DNA from: Salinarimonadaceae bacterium
GTDB taxonomy: Bacteria > Pseudomonadota > Alphaproteobacteria > Rhizobiales > Beijerinckiaceae
Reading direction: 5' to 3'
Assembly (NCBI GenBank): GCA_007693435.1
Contig: REDO01000045.1
Span: forward strand, 1 to 44,786
DNA: 44,786 bases
The translations under genes and the position numbers were made by a program. Shown here piece by piece: positions 17,686 through 31,014 of this stretch. The stretch's first letter is position 1. The number at the start of each line of letters is the position of its first letter. The notes under the pieces were generated by a model. The model made no database searches. It was not told the DNA's origin and saw nothing but the letters and a program-made list of their open reading frames with translations.

Positions 17686-19035
17686 GTGGAAGATCAGCCC
17701 CGGATCGCAAGGAAATTTTCATCAGCCCGGCGTGCGCTCGCCGAACTTGACGGCGTCGAGGTCTATGGCCGCGTCGCGTCGGTTCGCGGATTGCTCGTCG
17801 AGATCGCCGGCCCGGTGGCCGCGATGGGCCTCGGCGGCCGGGTCGATATCGCGATCGAGGCCGGCGCTCTGGTGCCCTGCGAGGTCATCGGCTTCTCGGG
17901 CGAGCGCGCCCTCGCCATGCCCTTCGGCAACCTCGAGGGCGTGAGGCGAGGCTGCGCGGCTTATGTCCGGAGCTCAGCCGCCGGGGTGCGCCCGAGCAAT
18001 GCCTGGCTCGGACGCGTCGTCGATGCGCTGGGGCGGCCGATCGATGGCGGGCCTCCTCTCCCCGAAGGCGACGCGCCCTATCCCTTCCGGGCCGAGCCTC
18101 CGCCGGCCCATGCGCGCCGCCGCGTCGGACCGCCGCTGGATCTCGGCGTGCGCGCGCTCAACGCCTTCGCCACCTGCTGCGAGGGGCAGCGCATGGGCGT
18201 CTTCGCCGGGTCGGGCGTCGGCAAGTCCGTCCTCCTCTCCATGCTCGCGCGCTACACGGCGGCCGACGTCGCCGTGATCGGCCTCGTGGGCGAGCGCGGA
18301 CGCGAGGTTCAGGAATTCATTCAGGACGATCTCGGGCCGGAAGGTCTCGCGCGTTCAGTGGTGGTGGTCGCGACCTCGGACGAGCCGGCGCTGATGCGCC
18401 GCAACGCCGCCTATCTCACCCTGACGCTCGCGGAGTATTTCCGCGACCAGGGCTCGTCGGTGCTCTGCATGATCGATTCGATCACCCGATTCGCCATGGC
18501 CCAGCGCGACATCGGTCTAGCCGGAGGCGAGCCGCCGACAGCCAAGGGCTATACGCCTACCGTCTTCAGCGAGCTGCCGCGCCTGCTGGAGCGCGCGGGG
18601 CCCGGAACGGAGGAGGGGTCGATCACCGGCCTTTTCACCGTCCTCGTCGAGGGCGACGATCACAACGAGCCCGTGGCCGACGCCGTGCGCGGCATTCTCG
18701 ACGGCCATATCGTGATGGAGCGCGCCATCGCCGAGCGCGGGCGCTACCCGGCGATCAATGTGCTGAAATCAATCTCGCGGACGATGCCCAAATCCTGCGA
18801 TCCGGAATACTGGCCGGTGGTGCAGGCGGCGCGCCGGGTGATGGCGACCTACGCGGACATGGAGGAACTCATCCGTCTGGGCGCCTACAGGCCTGGCTCC
18901 TCGGCGGAAGTGGACGAGGCGATCGCGCTTCACCCCGATCTCGAAATCTTCCTCGCTCAAGGTAAGGAAGAGTCAACTTCCATCGGGCATGGTTACCAGC
19001 GTCTGGCGCAGATCATGAAGGTCGCCGGGGAGTGA
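17686..19035 (+). CDS. fliI: Flagellum-specific ATP synthase FliI
   Basis: The ATPase of the flagellar type III export apparatus, 449 residues, related to F1 beta subunits. It works with FliH and FliJ at the cytoplasmic base to unfold and deliver flagellar subunits. The Walker [12 protein letters not shown], Walker [12 protein letters not shown], and [13 protein letters not shown] and [19 protein letters not shown] motifs are present in family order. I place the start at GTG 17686 because the AAAGG box at 17672-17676 is nine bases before it; TTG 17677 is too close to that box. fliJ follows after 42 bases. The rest of the flagellar genes lie outside the window. Confidence 0.95.
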   Translation: MEDQPRIARKFSSARRALAELDGVEVYGRVASVRGLLVEIAGPVAAMGLGGRVDIAIEAGALVPCEVIGFSGERALAMPFGNLEGVRRGCAAYVRSSAAGVRPSNAWLGRVVDALGRPIDGGPPLPEGDAPYPFRAEPPPAHARRRVGPPLDLGVRALNAFATCCEGQRMGVFAGSGVGKSVLLSMLARYTAADVAVIGLVGERGREVQEFIQDDLGPEGLARSVVVVATSDEPALMRRNAAYLTLTLAEYFRDQGSSVLCMIDSITRFAMAQRDIGLAGGEPPTAKGYTPTVFSELPRLLERAGPGTEEGSITGLFTVLVEGDDHNEPVADAVRGILDGHIVMERAIAERGRYPAINVLKSISRTMPKSCDPEYWPVVQAARRVMATYADMEELIRLGAYRPGSSAEVDEAIALHPDLEIFLAQGKEESTSIGHGYQRLAQIMKVAGE

Positions 19036-19077
19036 CGCCTCGGTCTTCGCGCGGCGCCCGCTGGAGTTTGATGACAG

Positions 19078-19491
19078 ATGAAGTCGCGTGACACCCTCAT
19101 TCGCCTGAAGCGCTTCCAGGTCGACGAAAAGCGTCGCCGGGTGGCGCAGATAGAAATGATGATCGCTGATTTCGAGCGGATGGCCGCCGAACTCGAGGCG
19201 GAAATCACGCTCGAGGAAAAGAAGGCCGGCATAACGGATCTGGGTCATTTCGCTTATCCGACCTACGCCAAGGCCGCCGCGCAGCGCCGCGACAACCTTC
19301 TGCAATCCGCCCACAACCTCAAGGGCGAATTGAACGAGGCTCAGGAAGAGCTCGCAGAGGCCTACGAAGAGTTGAAAAAGGTCGAGATTCTCGAGGATCG
19401 CGAACGCAACGCCGAACGGGTCGCCGCAGGCGCCCGCGAGCAGGCCGTCATGGATGAAATCGGCCTCGCCCGCGCCGTCCGTCCGCGCTGA
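19078..19491 (+). CDS. fliJ: Flagellar export chaperone FliJ
   Basis: A 137-residue, almost entirely coiled-coil protein. Heptad-like hydrophobic spacing runs from LIRLKRFQVDEKRR through the long helix to the C-terminus, as in FliJ, which sits in the centre of the FliI ring like the gamma subunit of F1. Assignment depends on this build, the length and the position immediately after fliI; sequence conservation in this family is low. A GATG-type ribosome box is not obvious, but the ATG at 19078 starts the conserved MKSRDTLIRLKRF of the Rhizobiales form. Confidence 0.88.
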   Translation: MKSRDTLIRLKRFQVDEKRRRVAQIEMMIADFERMAAELEAEITLEEKKAGITDLGHFAYPTYAKAAAQRRDNLLQSAHNLKGELNEAQEELAEAYEELKKVEILEDRERNAERVAAGAREQAVMDEIGLARAVRPR

Positions 19492-19524
19492 TCGACTATT
19501 CCAGAAAGTTTTCGCTAAAGGGCT

Positions 19525-19552
19525 GGAAAGCCGTCCGAAAGGGCGGCTTTCC
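19525..19552 (+). terminator. Hairpin terminator after fliJ
   Basis: GGAAAGCCGTCC and GGGCGGCTTTCC form a twelve-pair stem with one G-T wobble closed by a GAAA tetraloop, about 34 bases after the fliJ stop. The T-run is short (TTTCC), so termination may be partial, but the tetraloop stem is strong. Confidence 0.7.
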
Positions 19553-19693
19553 CCGTTGTGGATTTCGATTCGGACGGTCGCGGCGCTTTTGAGCGCCGCA
19601 GCTTCCGCAACGAAAGCTGGTGCCTGAAATGTTCTTATAATTCATATTTTATTAAATAAAATCATTAATAGTACAGTCGCGATTTGGACAAGA

Positions 19694-20770
19694 ATGGGAT
19701 GGGCGAAAATGAGTGCTGCGACGGCTGCGGTCGTAGAAGAAAAAGCCGTCTCGCTGAGAGACATTGCGAAAGTGACCGGGGAAGTTCGGGGGCTGGCGGC
19801 CGAGAAGACCCGTCGGATCCAGCAGGTCACCGGCCAGATGCGCATCCTTGCGCTCAACGCCATGATCGAGGCCACGCGAGCCGGCGACTACGGACGCGGC
19901 TTTTCTGTCGTTGCGCAGGAAGTGCGCAGCGTCGGCAACGAGATCGACGGCGTCGCGAGCGAGCTGGAGGCGGATCTCGCAAGCAGAATCCTCGATCTGC
20001 AGAAGCAGGTGGAATTCCTCGCCGATCAGGCGCAGGGCGAACGTCTCGTCGATCTCTCGCTCAACGCGATCGAGCTGATCGACCGCAATCTTTTCGAGCG
20101 CACCTGCGACGTGCGCTGGTGGGCGACCGATTCGGCCGTCGTCGATTGCGCCCGCGAGCATACGGACGCCGCCGCCGAATACGCCTCTCACAGGCTCGGG
20201 GTGATTCTCAGCGCCTATACGGTCTACGTGGACCTGTGGCTTTGCGACATGAACGGCGTCGTCCTCGCGAACGGGCGTCCTGACCAGTTCGCCGTTCGCG
20301 GCCGCAACGTCGCGCACGAACCGTGGTTCCAGAGCGCCGCGGGCCTTGCGTCCGGCGACGATTATTCTGTCGGCGACGTGGCGCCGCAAACGGCTCTCAA
20401 CGGCGCGCAGGTCCTCACCTATTGCGCCAGCGTGCGCGAGAACGGAAGCGCGCATGGCGCGCCGCTCGGCGTGCTCGCGATCCATTTCGACTGGGCGCCC
20501 CAGGCGCGCGCGATCGTCGAAGGCGTGCGCATCGCTCCCTCCGAGCGCGATCGAACCCGCGTCCTTCTGGTCGATTCGACTGGTCGGGTGTTGGCGGCCT
20601 CAGACGGCGTGGGCATTCTCTCCGAGCGTATCCCGCTCCGGGCCGAGGGACGGCAATCGGGCTATCGCCACGAGCCCGACGGCTCGACGGTCGCCTTCCA
20701 CGCGACGCCGGGATACGAAACCTACCCCGGCCTCGGCTGGTATGGCCTGATCCTCCGCAAGGCGGATTGA
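19694..20770 (+). CDS. Soluble methyl-accepting chemotaxis-like protein with C-terminal Cache-like domain
   Basis: A 358-residue protein with no transmembrane segment or signal. Residues 47-83 (QMRILALNAMIEATRAGDYG followed by RGFSVVAQEVRSV) match the hairpin tip of chemoreceptors that contacts CheW/CheA, with short helices on either side. Residues 165-352 look like a double Cache-type sensor, with VDLWLCDMNGVVLANG in the first half and VLLVDSTGRVLAAS in the second, ending in a GLGWYGLIL strand. In ordinary receptors the sensor is N-terminal and outside the cell; here it is C-terminal and cytoplasmic. ATG 19694 or ATG 19709 could be the start. An AT-rich stretch at 19630-19680 probably holds the promoter. 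The neighbouring fli genes fit a motility role. Confidence 0.7.
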   Translation: MGWAKMSAATAAVVEEKAVSLRDIAKVTGEVRGLAAEKTRRIQQVTGQMRILALNAMIEATRAGDYGRGFSVVAQEVRSVGNEIDGVASELEADLASRILDLQKQVEFLADQAQGERLVDLSLNAIELIDRNLFERTCDVRWWATDSAVVDCAREHTDAAAEYASHRLGVILSAYTVYVDLWLCDMNGVVLANGRPDQFAVRGRNVAHEPWFQSAAGLASGDDYSVGDVAPQTALNGAQVLTYCASVRENGSAHGAPLGVLAIHFDWAPQARAIVEGVRIAPSERDRTRVLLVDSTGRVLAASDGVGILSERIPLRAEGRQSGYRHEPDGSTVAFHATPGYETYPGLGWYGLILRKAD

Positions 20771-20790
20771 GGAGCGGCTGAGGACGGGCC

Positions 20791-22221
20791 TCAGCGCGGC
20801 AGCGTCGAGGCGCCCATCAGCGCCTCGTCGATCGCCCGCGCCGCCTGCCGGCCCTCGCGGATCGCCCAGACGACGAGCGACTGGCCGCGGCGCATGTCGC
20901 CGGCGGCGAAGACCTTCTCCTGCGAGGTGCGGTAGTCGCGCTCGTCGGCCGAGACGTTGCCGCGCCGGTCGAGCGTGACGCCGGCCTCCGCGACCATCCC
21001 GTCGGGAATGGGGCTGGCGAAGCCGATCGCGATGAACACGAGATCCGCCTTGATCGTGAATTCCGTGCCGGGAATGGGCTCGCGCTTCTCGTTGACGCGT
21101 GCGCAGCGCACGCCGGTGACATGCCCCTTGTTGTTGCCCTCGATGCCGAGCGTCGCCGCCTGGAACTCGCGTTCCGCGCCCTCGGCCTGGCTGGACGAGG
21201 TGCGCATCTTCGTCGGCCAGTAGGGCCAGACGGTGAGCTTGTCCTCGATTTCGGGCGGACGGGGGCGGATGTCGAGCTGGGTCACCGCGAGCGCGCCCTG
21301 GCGAAACGAGGTTCCGACGCAGTCCGAAGCCGTGTCGCCGCCGCCGATCACGACGACGTGCTTGCCGCCGGCCAGAATCTCCTCCTCGCTTTCAGGGATG
21401 TGCTCGCCGTTCACGCGCTTGTTCGATTGGGTCAGGAACGGCATCGCGTATCGGACGCCCGCGAGCTCCATGCCGGGCAATTGCGGATCGCGCGGGCGCT
21501 CGGCGCCGCCGGACATCAGCACTGCGTCGAATTCGCTCTGGAGGCTCGAAAAGCTCTTCGTCAGGCCGATCTCGACGTTGCAATGGAAGACGACGCCCTC
21601 CGCCTCCATCTGCTTCACGCGGCGCTCGACATGGTGCTTCTCGAGCTTGAAATCGGGGATGCCGTAGCGCAGCAGGCCGCCGGGTCGGTTCTCGCGTTCG
21701 AAGACGTGGACCTCGTGGCCGACGCGGGCGAGCTGCTGGGCGGCGGAGAGGCCGGCCGGACCAGCGCCGACGATGGCGACGCGCTTGCCGGTGAGGCTCT
21801 TCGGCGGCTCGGGCTTGATCCAGCCCATGTCCCAGGCCTTGTCCGCAATCGCCTGCTCGATCGCCTTGATGGCGACCGGTTCGTTTTCGAGGTTGAGCGT
21901 GCAAGCCTCCTCGCAGGGCGCGGGGCAGACGCGGCCGGTGAATTCGGGGAAGTTGTTCGTCGAGTGCAGGTCGCGCGAGGCCTGCTCCCAGTCGCCCTGA
22001 TAGACGAGGTCGTTCCAGTCGGGGATCTGGTTGTGCACCGGGCAGCCGGTCGGCCCGTGACAGAACGGGATGCCGCAATCCATGCAGCGCGCCGCCTGCT
22101 TCTTCAGGTCGCCGTCGTCGAGCGGCAGCGTGAATTCGCGGAAATGGCGGATGCGGTCGCCGGCCAGCTCGTATTTCTGGTCCTGCCGGTCGAATTCGAG
22201 GAAGCCCGTCACCTTGCCCAT
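20791..22221 (-). CDS. gltD: Glutamate synthase small subunit (NADPH)
   Basis: The 476-residue beta subunit takes electrons from NADPH to FAD and passes them through two [4Fe-4S] clusters to GltB, for glutamate formation from glutamine and 2-oxoglutarate. The N-terminal Cys set ([30 protein letters not shown]) binds the clusters. [20 protein letters not shown] is the FAD motif and [12 protein letters not shown] the NADPH motif. [20 protein letters not shown] closes the FAD site. It follows gltB after 97 bases in the same operon. A GCTGAGG/CCTCAGC hairpin at 20777-20795 overlaps the stop codon and may separate it from the convergent receptor gene. Confidence 0.96.
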   Translation of the reverse strand: MGKVTGFLEFDRQDQKYELAGDRIRHFREFTLPLDDGDLKKQAARCMDCGIPFCHGPTGCPVHNQIPDWNDLVYQGDWEQASRDLHSTNNFPEFTGRVCPAPCEEACTLNLENEPVAIKAIEQAIADKAWDMGWIKPEPPKSLTGKRVAIVGAGPAGLSAAQQLARVGHEVHVFERENRPGGLLRYGIPDFKLEKHHVERRVKQMEAEGVVFHCNVEIGLTKSFSSLQSEFDAVLMSGGAERPRDPQLPGMELAGVRYAMPFLTQSNKRVNGEHIPESEEEILAGGKHVVVIGGGDTASDCVGTSFRQGALAVTQLDIRPRPPEIEDKLTVWPYWPTKMRTSSSQAEGAEREFQAATLGIEGNNKGHVTGVRCARVNEKREPIPGTEFTIKADLVFIAIGFASPIPDGMVAEAGVTLDRRGNVSADERDYRTSQEKVFAAGDMRRGQSLVVWAIREGRQAARAIDEALMGASTLPR

Positions 22222-22318
22222 GACTTTAGTCCCTGTCGTTTTCTTTCGGACCGTTCCGATCCGCGAAAATTCGGCCTGCGGGCGCGCCGGCTATCCGCGC
22301 GGGCCGACCCGGCGCTTC

Positions 22319-27025
<4,707 letters not shown>

Positions 27026-27217
27026 CGTCAGTCCCCGATTTCATCTCGCCATCATCCGCCGGCGCGTTTCCCGCGCTCGACCCGGACCCTTCGCGGCGGC
27101 GATCCCGTGGATGCGCCCGACAGACCCGGTTTGTTGTAGGAGGTTCGGCCGCGCCGTCGTCGGGACGCCCGCACCTCGCGGGCGTCGTGGGCTCGTCTCA
27201 GCCCAAGCGTACCCGCC

Positions 27218-27238
27218 CCGCCCGTTTAGCACGGGCGG
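27218..27238 (-). promoter_or_regulatory. Perfect 8-bp hairpin in the gltB leader
   Basis: CCGCCCGT at 27218-27225 and ACGGGCGG at 27231-27238 pair fully around a TTAGC loop, about 190 bases before the gltB start. There is no T-run on the gltB strand directly after it, so an attenuator is not shown; it may be an operator or an mRNA structure. Confidence 0.45.
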
Positions 27239-27329
27239 TCCGTTTCGAAGCCGTTTTGGACGCATTGCGCGTCATGTCAGCCCTCGAGACCGGCGGCCTG
27301 CGGCACAATCGCGGCGAGCCTGGATAATT

Positions 27330-27346
27330 GGACAGTGATACTGTCC
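27330..27346. promoter_or_regulatory. 17-bp palindrome, TetR-like operator
   Basis: GGACAGTGATACTGTCC is a perfect 7-bp inverted repeat with a 3-base centre. Symmetric sites of this size and spacing are typical of TetR/AcrR-type dimers. It lies in the 650-base gap between gltB and the Xre gene (27026-27675), about 300 bases from each, and no TetR gene is in the window. Apart from this, the hairpin at 27218-27238 and the promoter at 27518-27546, I see nothing coding in that gap. Confidence 0.55.
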
Positions 27347-27517
27347 TAACGGGCCGCGAAACTGACAGATTTTTTCAAGTCACACAAGCGGTAATTTAGA
27401 ACCCTTTTGAACTAAGATTTCGCGCGGCGCCGAGAACCGGCAAGAAAGCCTCAAATTCAGCCCTCCCGCCGTAAGAGGGGCGCGCCTCGGCTCCATCGAG
27501 ACCGGGCGCTGTCGCCA

Positions 27518-27546
27518 TTGACTTAACAAATCAGTTTCAATAATCT
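27518..27546 (+). promoter_or_regulatory. Sigma-70 type promoter of the RES-Xre operon
   Basis: TTGACT at 27518-27523 and TAATCT at 27541-27546 are separated by exactly 17 bases, which is close to the bacterial consensus and stands out in this GC-rich window. A near-repeat AGTTTCA at 27533-27539 with TGAAATT at 27553-27559 brackets the -10 box and could be the antitoxin's operator. The transcript would carry a leader of about 120 bases before the antitoxin start. Confidence 0.65.
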
Positions 27547-27675
27547 TTTTTCTGAAATTCGAATGTAAAGGTGATGCCTCTGAATCCGGCCTATTCATTG
27601 AGGCCTTGCGTTCGCCCGTATCGCAAGCACGAAGTTTCGAAGGGCTAAGCCCGAAAAGGCCACAAGCAGGGTGTC

Positions 27676-28014
27676 ATGCAGGGAGCTGTCGTCCGTTTCA
27701 TTGACGAACTCGGCAAGGTCGGTGGGCTCAAGGGCGCCGACATCGCCAATATCACGGACGTTTCCAAGGCGACGGTGTCGCGCTGGAAGTCAGGGGATTT
27801 CAAGCCGCAGCCGCGTAATGAGCTGATCCTGTCGGATCTCTATTACGTGGTGGGTAGGCTGCAGGAATATTATTCGCCGGACGAGATCCGCAGCTGGCTC
27901 TATGCGCGCCACCCGCAGCTGAGCGGCGAGCGCGCGATCGACCTGATCAACCAGAGCCGTACAGTCGATGTGCTGGCTGTCCTCGACCGGCTGGACAACG
28001 AGGTCTACGTCTGA
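27676..28014 (+). CDS. Xre/MbcA/ParS-type antitoxin (DUF2384)
   Basis: A 112-residue two-part protein. A helix-turn-helix at about 18-40 (GADIANITDVSKATVSRWKS) precedes the toxin-binding domain at 65-110 (YSPDEIRSWLYARHPQLSG, then ERAIDLINQSRTVDVLAVLD), the standard organisation of the antitoxin of RES-Xre and MbcTA modules. It would wrap the RES enzyme's active site and repress the operon. The stop at 28012-28014 is three bases from the toxin start, so the pair is co-translated. The lead region and codon use are similar to the host, with no integrase or phage gene nearby. Confidence 0.88.
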   Translation: MQGAVVRFIDELGKVGGLKGADIANITDVSKATVSRWKSGDFKPQPRNELILSDLYYVVGRLQEYYSPDEIRSWLYARHPQLSGERAIDLINQSRTVDVLAVLDRLDNEVYV

Positions 28015-28017
28015 GGC

Positions 28018-28575
28018 ATGCCGCGCCCGATCCCCCGCCGCGACAACGCGTTGATCGACGCCATGGAGGAGATCGAGCCCGTCCGCTTCGAGGGCGCGGT
28101 CTGGCGGATCGTGCGCGAGGGCCGCGATCCCTTGCAATGCAGCGCATCGGGAGGCCGGTGGGACGACGGGACTTTCGACGTGCTCTACACCTCCATCGAG
28201 CGACAGGGCGCGATCGAGGAGATGCGGTTCCATCTCATGCGCGGCCAGCCGATCATGCCGAGCAGGGTCGCCTACAAGCTGTTCGAGCTGAACGTCTGCA
28301 TCGAGCGCGCTCTGAAGCTTCTGAACCTCGACGCCCTTGCGGCTTTGGGCCACGACGTTTCGCGCTTTGGCCGGCTGTCGTATCAGCAGAAGGTGGACGA
28401 GTATCCGCGAACCCAGGAAATCGGCGAAGTCGCGCATTTTCTCGAATTCGACGGGCTGATCGCGCCGTCCGCCCGGCACGCCTGCCTGAACGCGGTCTTG
28501 TTCTGTGACCGCATCGCTCCCTCGGAGCGGGCCGTTACAGCAGATCACGGGCTCGTCGATTGGGCGGCGGCTTGA
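28018..28575 (+). CDS. RES-family NAD+-degrading toxin
   Basis: A 185-residue protein with the RES domain, related to ADP-ribosyl-type enzymes that break down NAD+ (NAD+ phosphorylase or glycohydrolase), so free toxin drains the NAD pool and stops growth. The order of residues giving the family its name can be followed: Arg30 and Arg47 (VWRIVREG, GGRWDD), Tyr57 (VLYTS), Glu68 (IEEMRFH) and Ser151 (APSARH). The start is ATG 28018 directly after the antitoxin. The fold seems intact, so the toxin is probably active and needs its partner. The gene ends 27 bases before the GST gene. Confidence 0.88.
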   Translation: MPRPIPRRDNALIDAMEEIEPVRFEGAVWRIVREGRDPLQCSASGGRWDDGTFDVLYTSIERQGAIEEMRFHLMRGQPIMPSRVAYKLFELNVCIERALKLLNLDALAALGHDVSRFGRLSYQQKVDEYPRTQEIGEVAHFLEFDGLIAPSARHACLNAVLFCDRIAPSERAVTADHGLVDWAAA

Positions 28576-28601
28576 GCCGAGGCGCCGAAAAGCGGGAGCA
28601 T

Positions 28602-29228
28602 ATGATGAGCGATGAGATCGTTTTCTACACGAACCCCATGTCGCGCGGGCGGATCGCGCGTTGGATGCTCGAGGAGGTGGGGCGGCCCTACCGGACGGAG
28701 GTCATTCAATACGGGCCGCAGATGAAGGGCGAGGAGTATCGCAGGATCAACCCCATGGGGAAGGTTCCATCGCTCATCCATGGAGGGGTCGTGGTCACGG
28801 AAGTAGCCGCGATCTGCGCCCATCTCGCCGACGCCTTTCCCGATGCGGGTCTCGCGCCCGCCCCCGGCGACCCGGCTCGCGGCGCCTTTTACCGCTGGCT
28901 CTTCTTCGGGGCGGGGCCTTTGGAGGCGGCGGTGACGAATCGCTCGCTCGGGGTCGAGGTGCCGGAAGATCGCAGGGGCATGGTCGGCTACGGCTCCTAC
29001 GAGGATGTGCTGGACACGCTGGAGCAGGCGCTGGCGCGCGATTTTCTCGCGGGCGACCGCTTCAGCGCAGCCGACGTCTATCTCGGTTCGCAGCTGCAAT
29101 GGGGCCTGCGCTTCGGCACGATCGAGACGCGCCCGGTTTTCGAGCGCTACGCTGAACGCCTCTCCGCGCGTCCGGCGGCGATCCGGGCGAAGGAACTCGA
29201 CGACGCCCTGATACCGCCGCAGGCCTGA
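28602..29228 (+). CDS. Glutathione S-transferase family protein
   Basis: A 208-residue two-domain GST. The thioredoxin-like N-terminal half (residues 1-78) has IVFYTNPMSRGRIARWMLEE, with Ser13 in the place of the catalytic Ser/Cys, then GKVPSLI and the TEVAAICAHLADAF strand-helix that binds the gamma-glutamyl part of glutathione. The helical half holds FSAADVYLGSQLQWG. Such enzymes detoxify electrophiles, but the substrate is not predictable. GCGGGAG lies just upstream of ATG 28602, with ATG 28605 an equal choice. It may be read through from the toxin-antitoxin promoter. Confidence 0.88.
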   Translation: MMSDEIVFYTNPMSRGRIARWMLEEVGRPYRTEVIQYGPQMKGEEYRRINPMGKVPSLIHGGVVVTEVAAICAHLADAFPDAGLAPAPGDPARGAFYRWLFFGAGPLEAAVTNRSLGVEVPEDRRGMVGYGSYEDVLDTLEQALARDFLAGDRFSAADVYLGSQLQWGLRFGTIETRPVFERYAERLSARPAAIRAKELDDALIPPQA

Positions 29229-29232
29229 GGCC

Positions 29233-30840
29233 TCACATCCGGAAGACGCCGAAGCGCGTCTCCGGCACGGGCGCGTTGAGCGTCGCGGACAGCGCAAGTG
29301 CGAGCGCCCGCCGCGTCTCCGAGGGCAGGATGATCCCGTCGTCCCACAGCCGCGCTGTGGCGTGGTAGGGCGAGCCCTCCTCCTCGTATTTGGCGCGGAT
29401 CGGGTCCTTGAACGCCTCCTCCTCCTCGGGCCCCCAACTTCCGCCATCGGCCTCGATATTGTCGCGCTTGACGGTCGCGAGCACGCTCGCCGCCTGCTCG
29501 CCGCCCATGACGGAGATGCGCGAACTCGGCCATGTGAAAAGGAATCGCGGCGAATAGGCGCGACCGCACATGCCGTAATTGCCCGCCCCGAAGGAGCCGC
29601 CCACGAGCAGGGTGAGCTTGGGCACCTGCGCGCAGGCCACCGCCGTGACGAGCTTCGCCCCGTCCTTGGCGATGCCCCCCGCCTCGTATTCGCGCCCCAC
29701 CATGAAGCCGGTGATGTTCTGGAGGAAGAGAAGCGGTATGCGCCGCTGACAGCACAATTCGATGAAATGCGCGCCCTTCTGGGCGCTCTCCGAGAAAAGG
29801 ATGCCGTTATTGGCGATGATCCCGACCGGCATGCCCATGAGCCGCGCGAAGCCGGTGACGAGCGTGGCTCCGTAAAGCCGCTTGAATTCGTCGAATTCCG
29901 AGCCGTCCACGAGGCGCGCGATCAGCTCGCGGATGTCGTACTGCTTCTTGAGGTCGGTCGGCACGATCGCGTCGAGCTCCTCCGTCGGGTAGAGCGGCTC
30001 GACCGGGTCGGCGATGGCGATGTCCGTCTCTTTGCGGGTGTTGAGGTTGGCCACGATGCGGCGCACGATCGCGAGCGCGTGCACGTCGTCCGTGGCGTAA
30101 TGGTCCGCGACGCCGGATTGCCGGGCATGCACGTCGGCGCCGCCCAGATCCTCCGCCGTGACGACCTCGCCCGTCGCCGCCTTCACCAGCGGCGGGCCGC
30201 CCAGAAAGATCGTTCCCTGTCGGCGCACGATCACCGTCTCGTCCGACATCGCGGGCACATAGGCGCCGCCCGCGGTGCAGGAGCCCATGACGCAGGCGAT
30301 CTGCGGAATTCCGAGCGAGGAGAGCGTCGCCTGATTGTAGAAGATGCGGCCGAAATGGTCGCGATCGGGGAAGACCTCGGTCTGGTGCGGCAGGTTCGCG
30401 CCGCCGGAATCCACGAGGTAGATGCAGGGCAGGCGGTTCTCGCGGGCGATCTCCTGCGCGCGCAGGTGCTTCTTGACCGTTATCGGGTAGTAGGTGCCGC
30501 CCTTGATGGTCGAATCGTTGCAAACGATCATGACCTCGCGGCCCGACACGCGCCCGACCCCGGTGATCAGCCCGGCGCCGTGGATGGCGTCGTCATACAT
30601 GCCGAAGGCGGCGAGCGGCGCGATTTCGAGGAAGGGCGCGCCGGGATCGAGCAGCCGCGTCACGCGCTCGCGCGGCAGGAGCTTGCCGCGCCCCAGATGG
30701 CGTTCGCGGGCGCGGGGCGGACCGCCCTCCGCGACCGCGGCGCGGCGGTGGCGCAGCTCCCCTGCGAGACGGTCCCAGGCGGCGCGGTTCTCGCGGGCGG
30801 CGTGTGAATGCGGATCGATCTGGCTCTGGATGACGGGCAC
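29233..30840 (-). CDS. 3-methylcrotonyl-CoA carboxylase, carboxyltransferase (beta) subunit
   Basis: A 535-residue biotin-dependent carboxyltransferase with two crotonase-like halves. The first half has [19 protein letters not shown] and [17 protein letters not shown]; the second has [33 protein letters not shown] and [20 protein letters not shown]. These sequences and the C-terminal FGVFRM are those of the methylcrotonyl-CoA enzyme of leucine breakdown rather than propionyl-CoA carboxylase. The biotin/alpha subunit and the rest of the leucine pathway are not in this window. AACCT/AGGTT half-sites lie 30 bases above the start. It converges on the GST gene with a four-base gap. Confidence 0.92.
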   Translation of the reverse strand: MPVIQSQIDPHSHAARENRAAWDRLAGELRHRRAAVAEGGPPRARERHLGRGKLLPRERVTRLLDPGAPFLEIAPLAAFGMYDDAIHGAGLITGVGRVSGREVMIVCNDSTIKGGTYYPITVKKHLRAQEIARENRLPCIYLVDSGGANLPHQTEVFPDRDHFGRIFYNQATLSSLGIPQIACVMGSCTAGGAYVPAMSDETVIVRRQGTIFLGGPPLVKAATGEVVTAEDLGGADVHARQSGVADHYATDDVHALAIVRRIVANLNTRKETDIAIADPVEPLYPTEELDAIVPTDLKKQYDIRELIARLVDGSEFDEFKRLYGATLVTGFARLMGMPVGIIANNGILFSESAQKGAHFIELCCQRRIPLLFLQNITGFMVGREYEAGGIAKDGAKLVTAVACAQVPKLTLLVGGSFGAGNYGMCGRAYSPRFLFTWPSSRISVMGGEQAASVLATVKRDNIEADGGSWGPEEEEAFKDPIRAKYEEEGSPYHATARLWDDGIILPSETRRALALALSATLNAPVPETRFGVFRM

Positions 30841-31014
30841 GTTCTTTCGCTCCCTCGGCTCCGGCGTTGCCTCAACCTATGGGTCAGGTTGCGGGCTTTC
30901 TCAAGCCGGCAGAGGCGATGCTTCGCATTCGATCCCCGCGCTTAACCTTTCCTGAACCTTGATTGGCGATCCTTTTATTTGTGGATGGCCTGTGTCGTTC
31001 CGGTCACGAACTGA

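Noticed and set aside
27026-27675. Riboswitch controlling gltB
   Set aside because: Only a single simple hairpin and a palindrome are visible, with none of the conserved cores of glutamine or other riboswitches that I could recognise.
27676-28575. Phage or plasmid island around the toxin-antitoxin pair
   Set aside because: No integrase, tRNA or direct repeats and the flanking genes are core metabolism.
30874-30890. AACCT/AGGTT dyad as a LiuR-type operator for the carboxylase gene
   Set aside because: Arms of only five bases and no regulator gene nearby; too weak to call.
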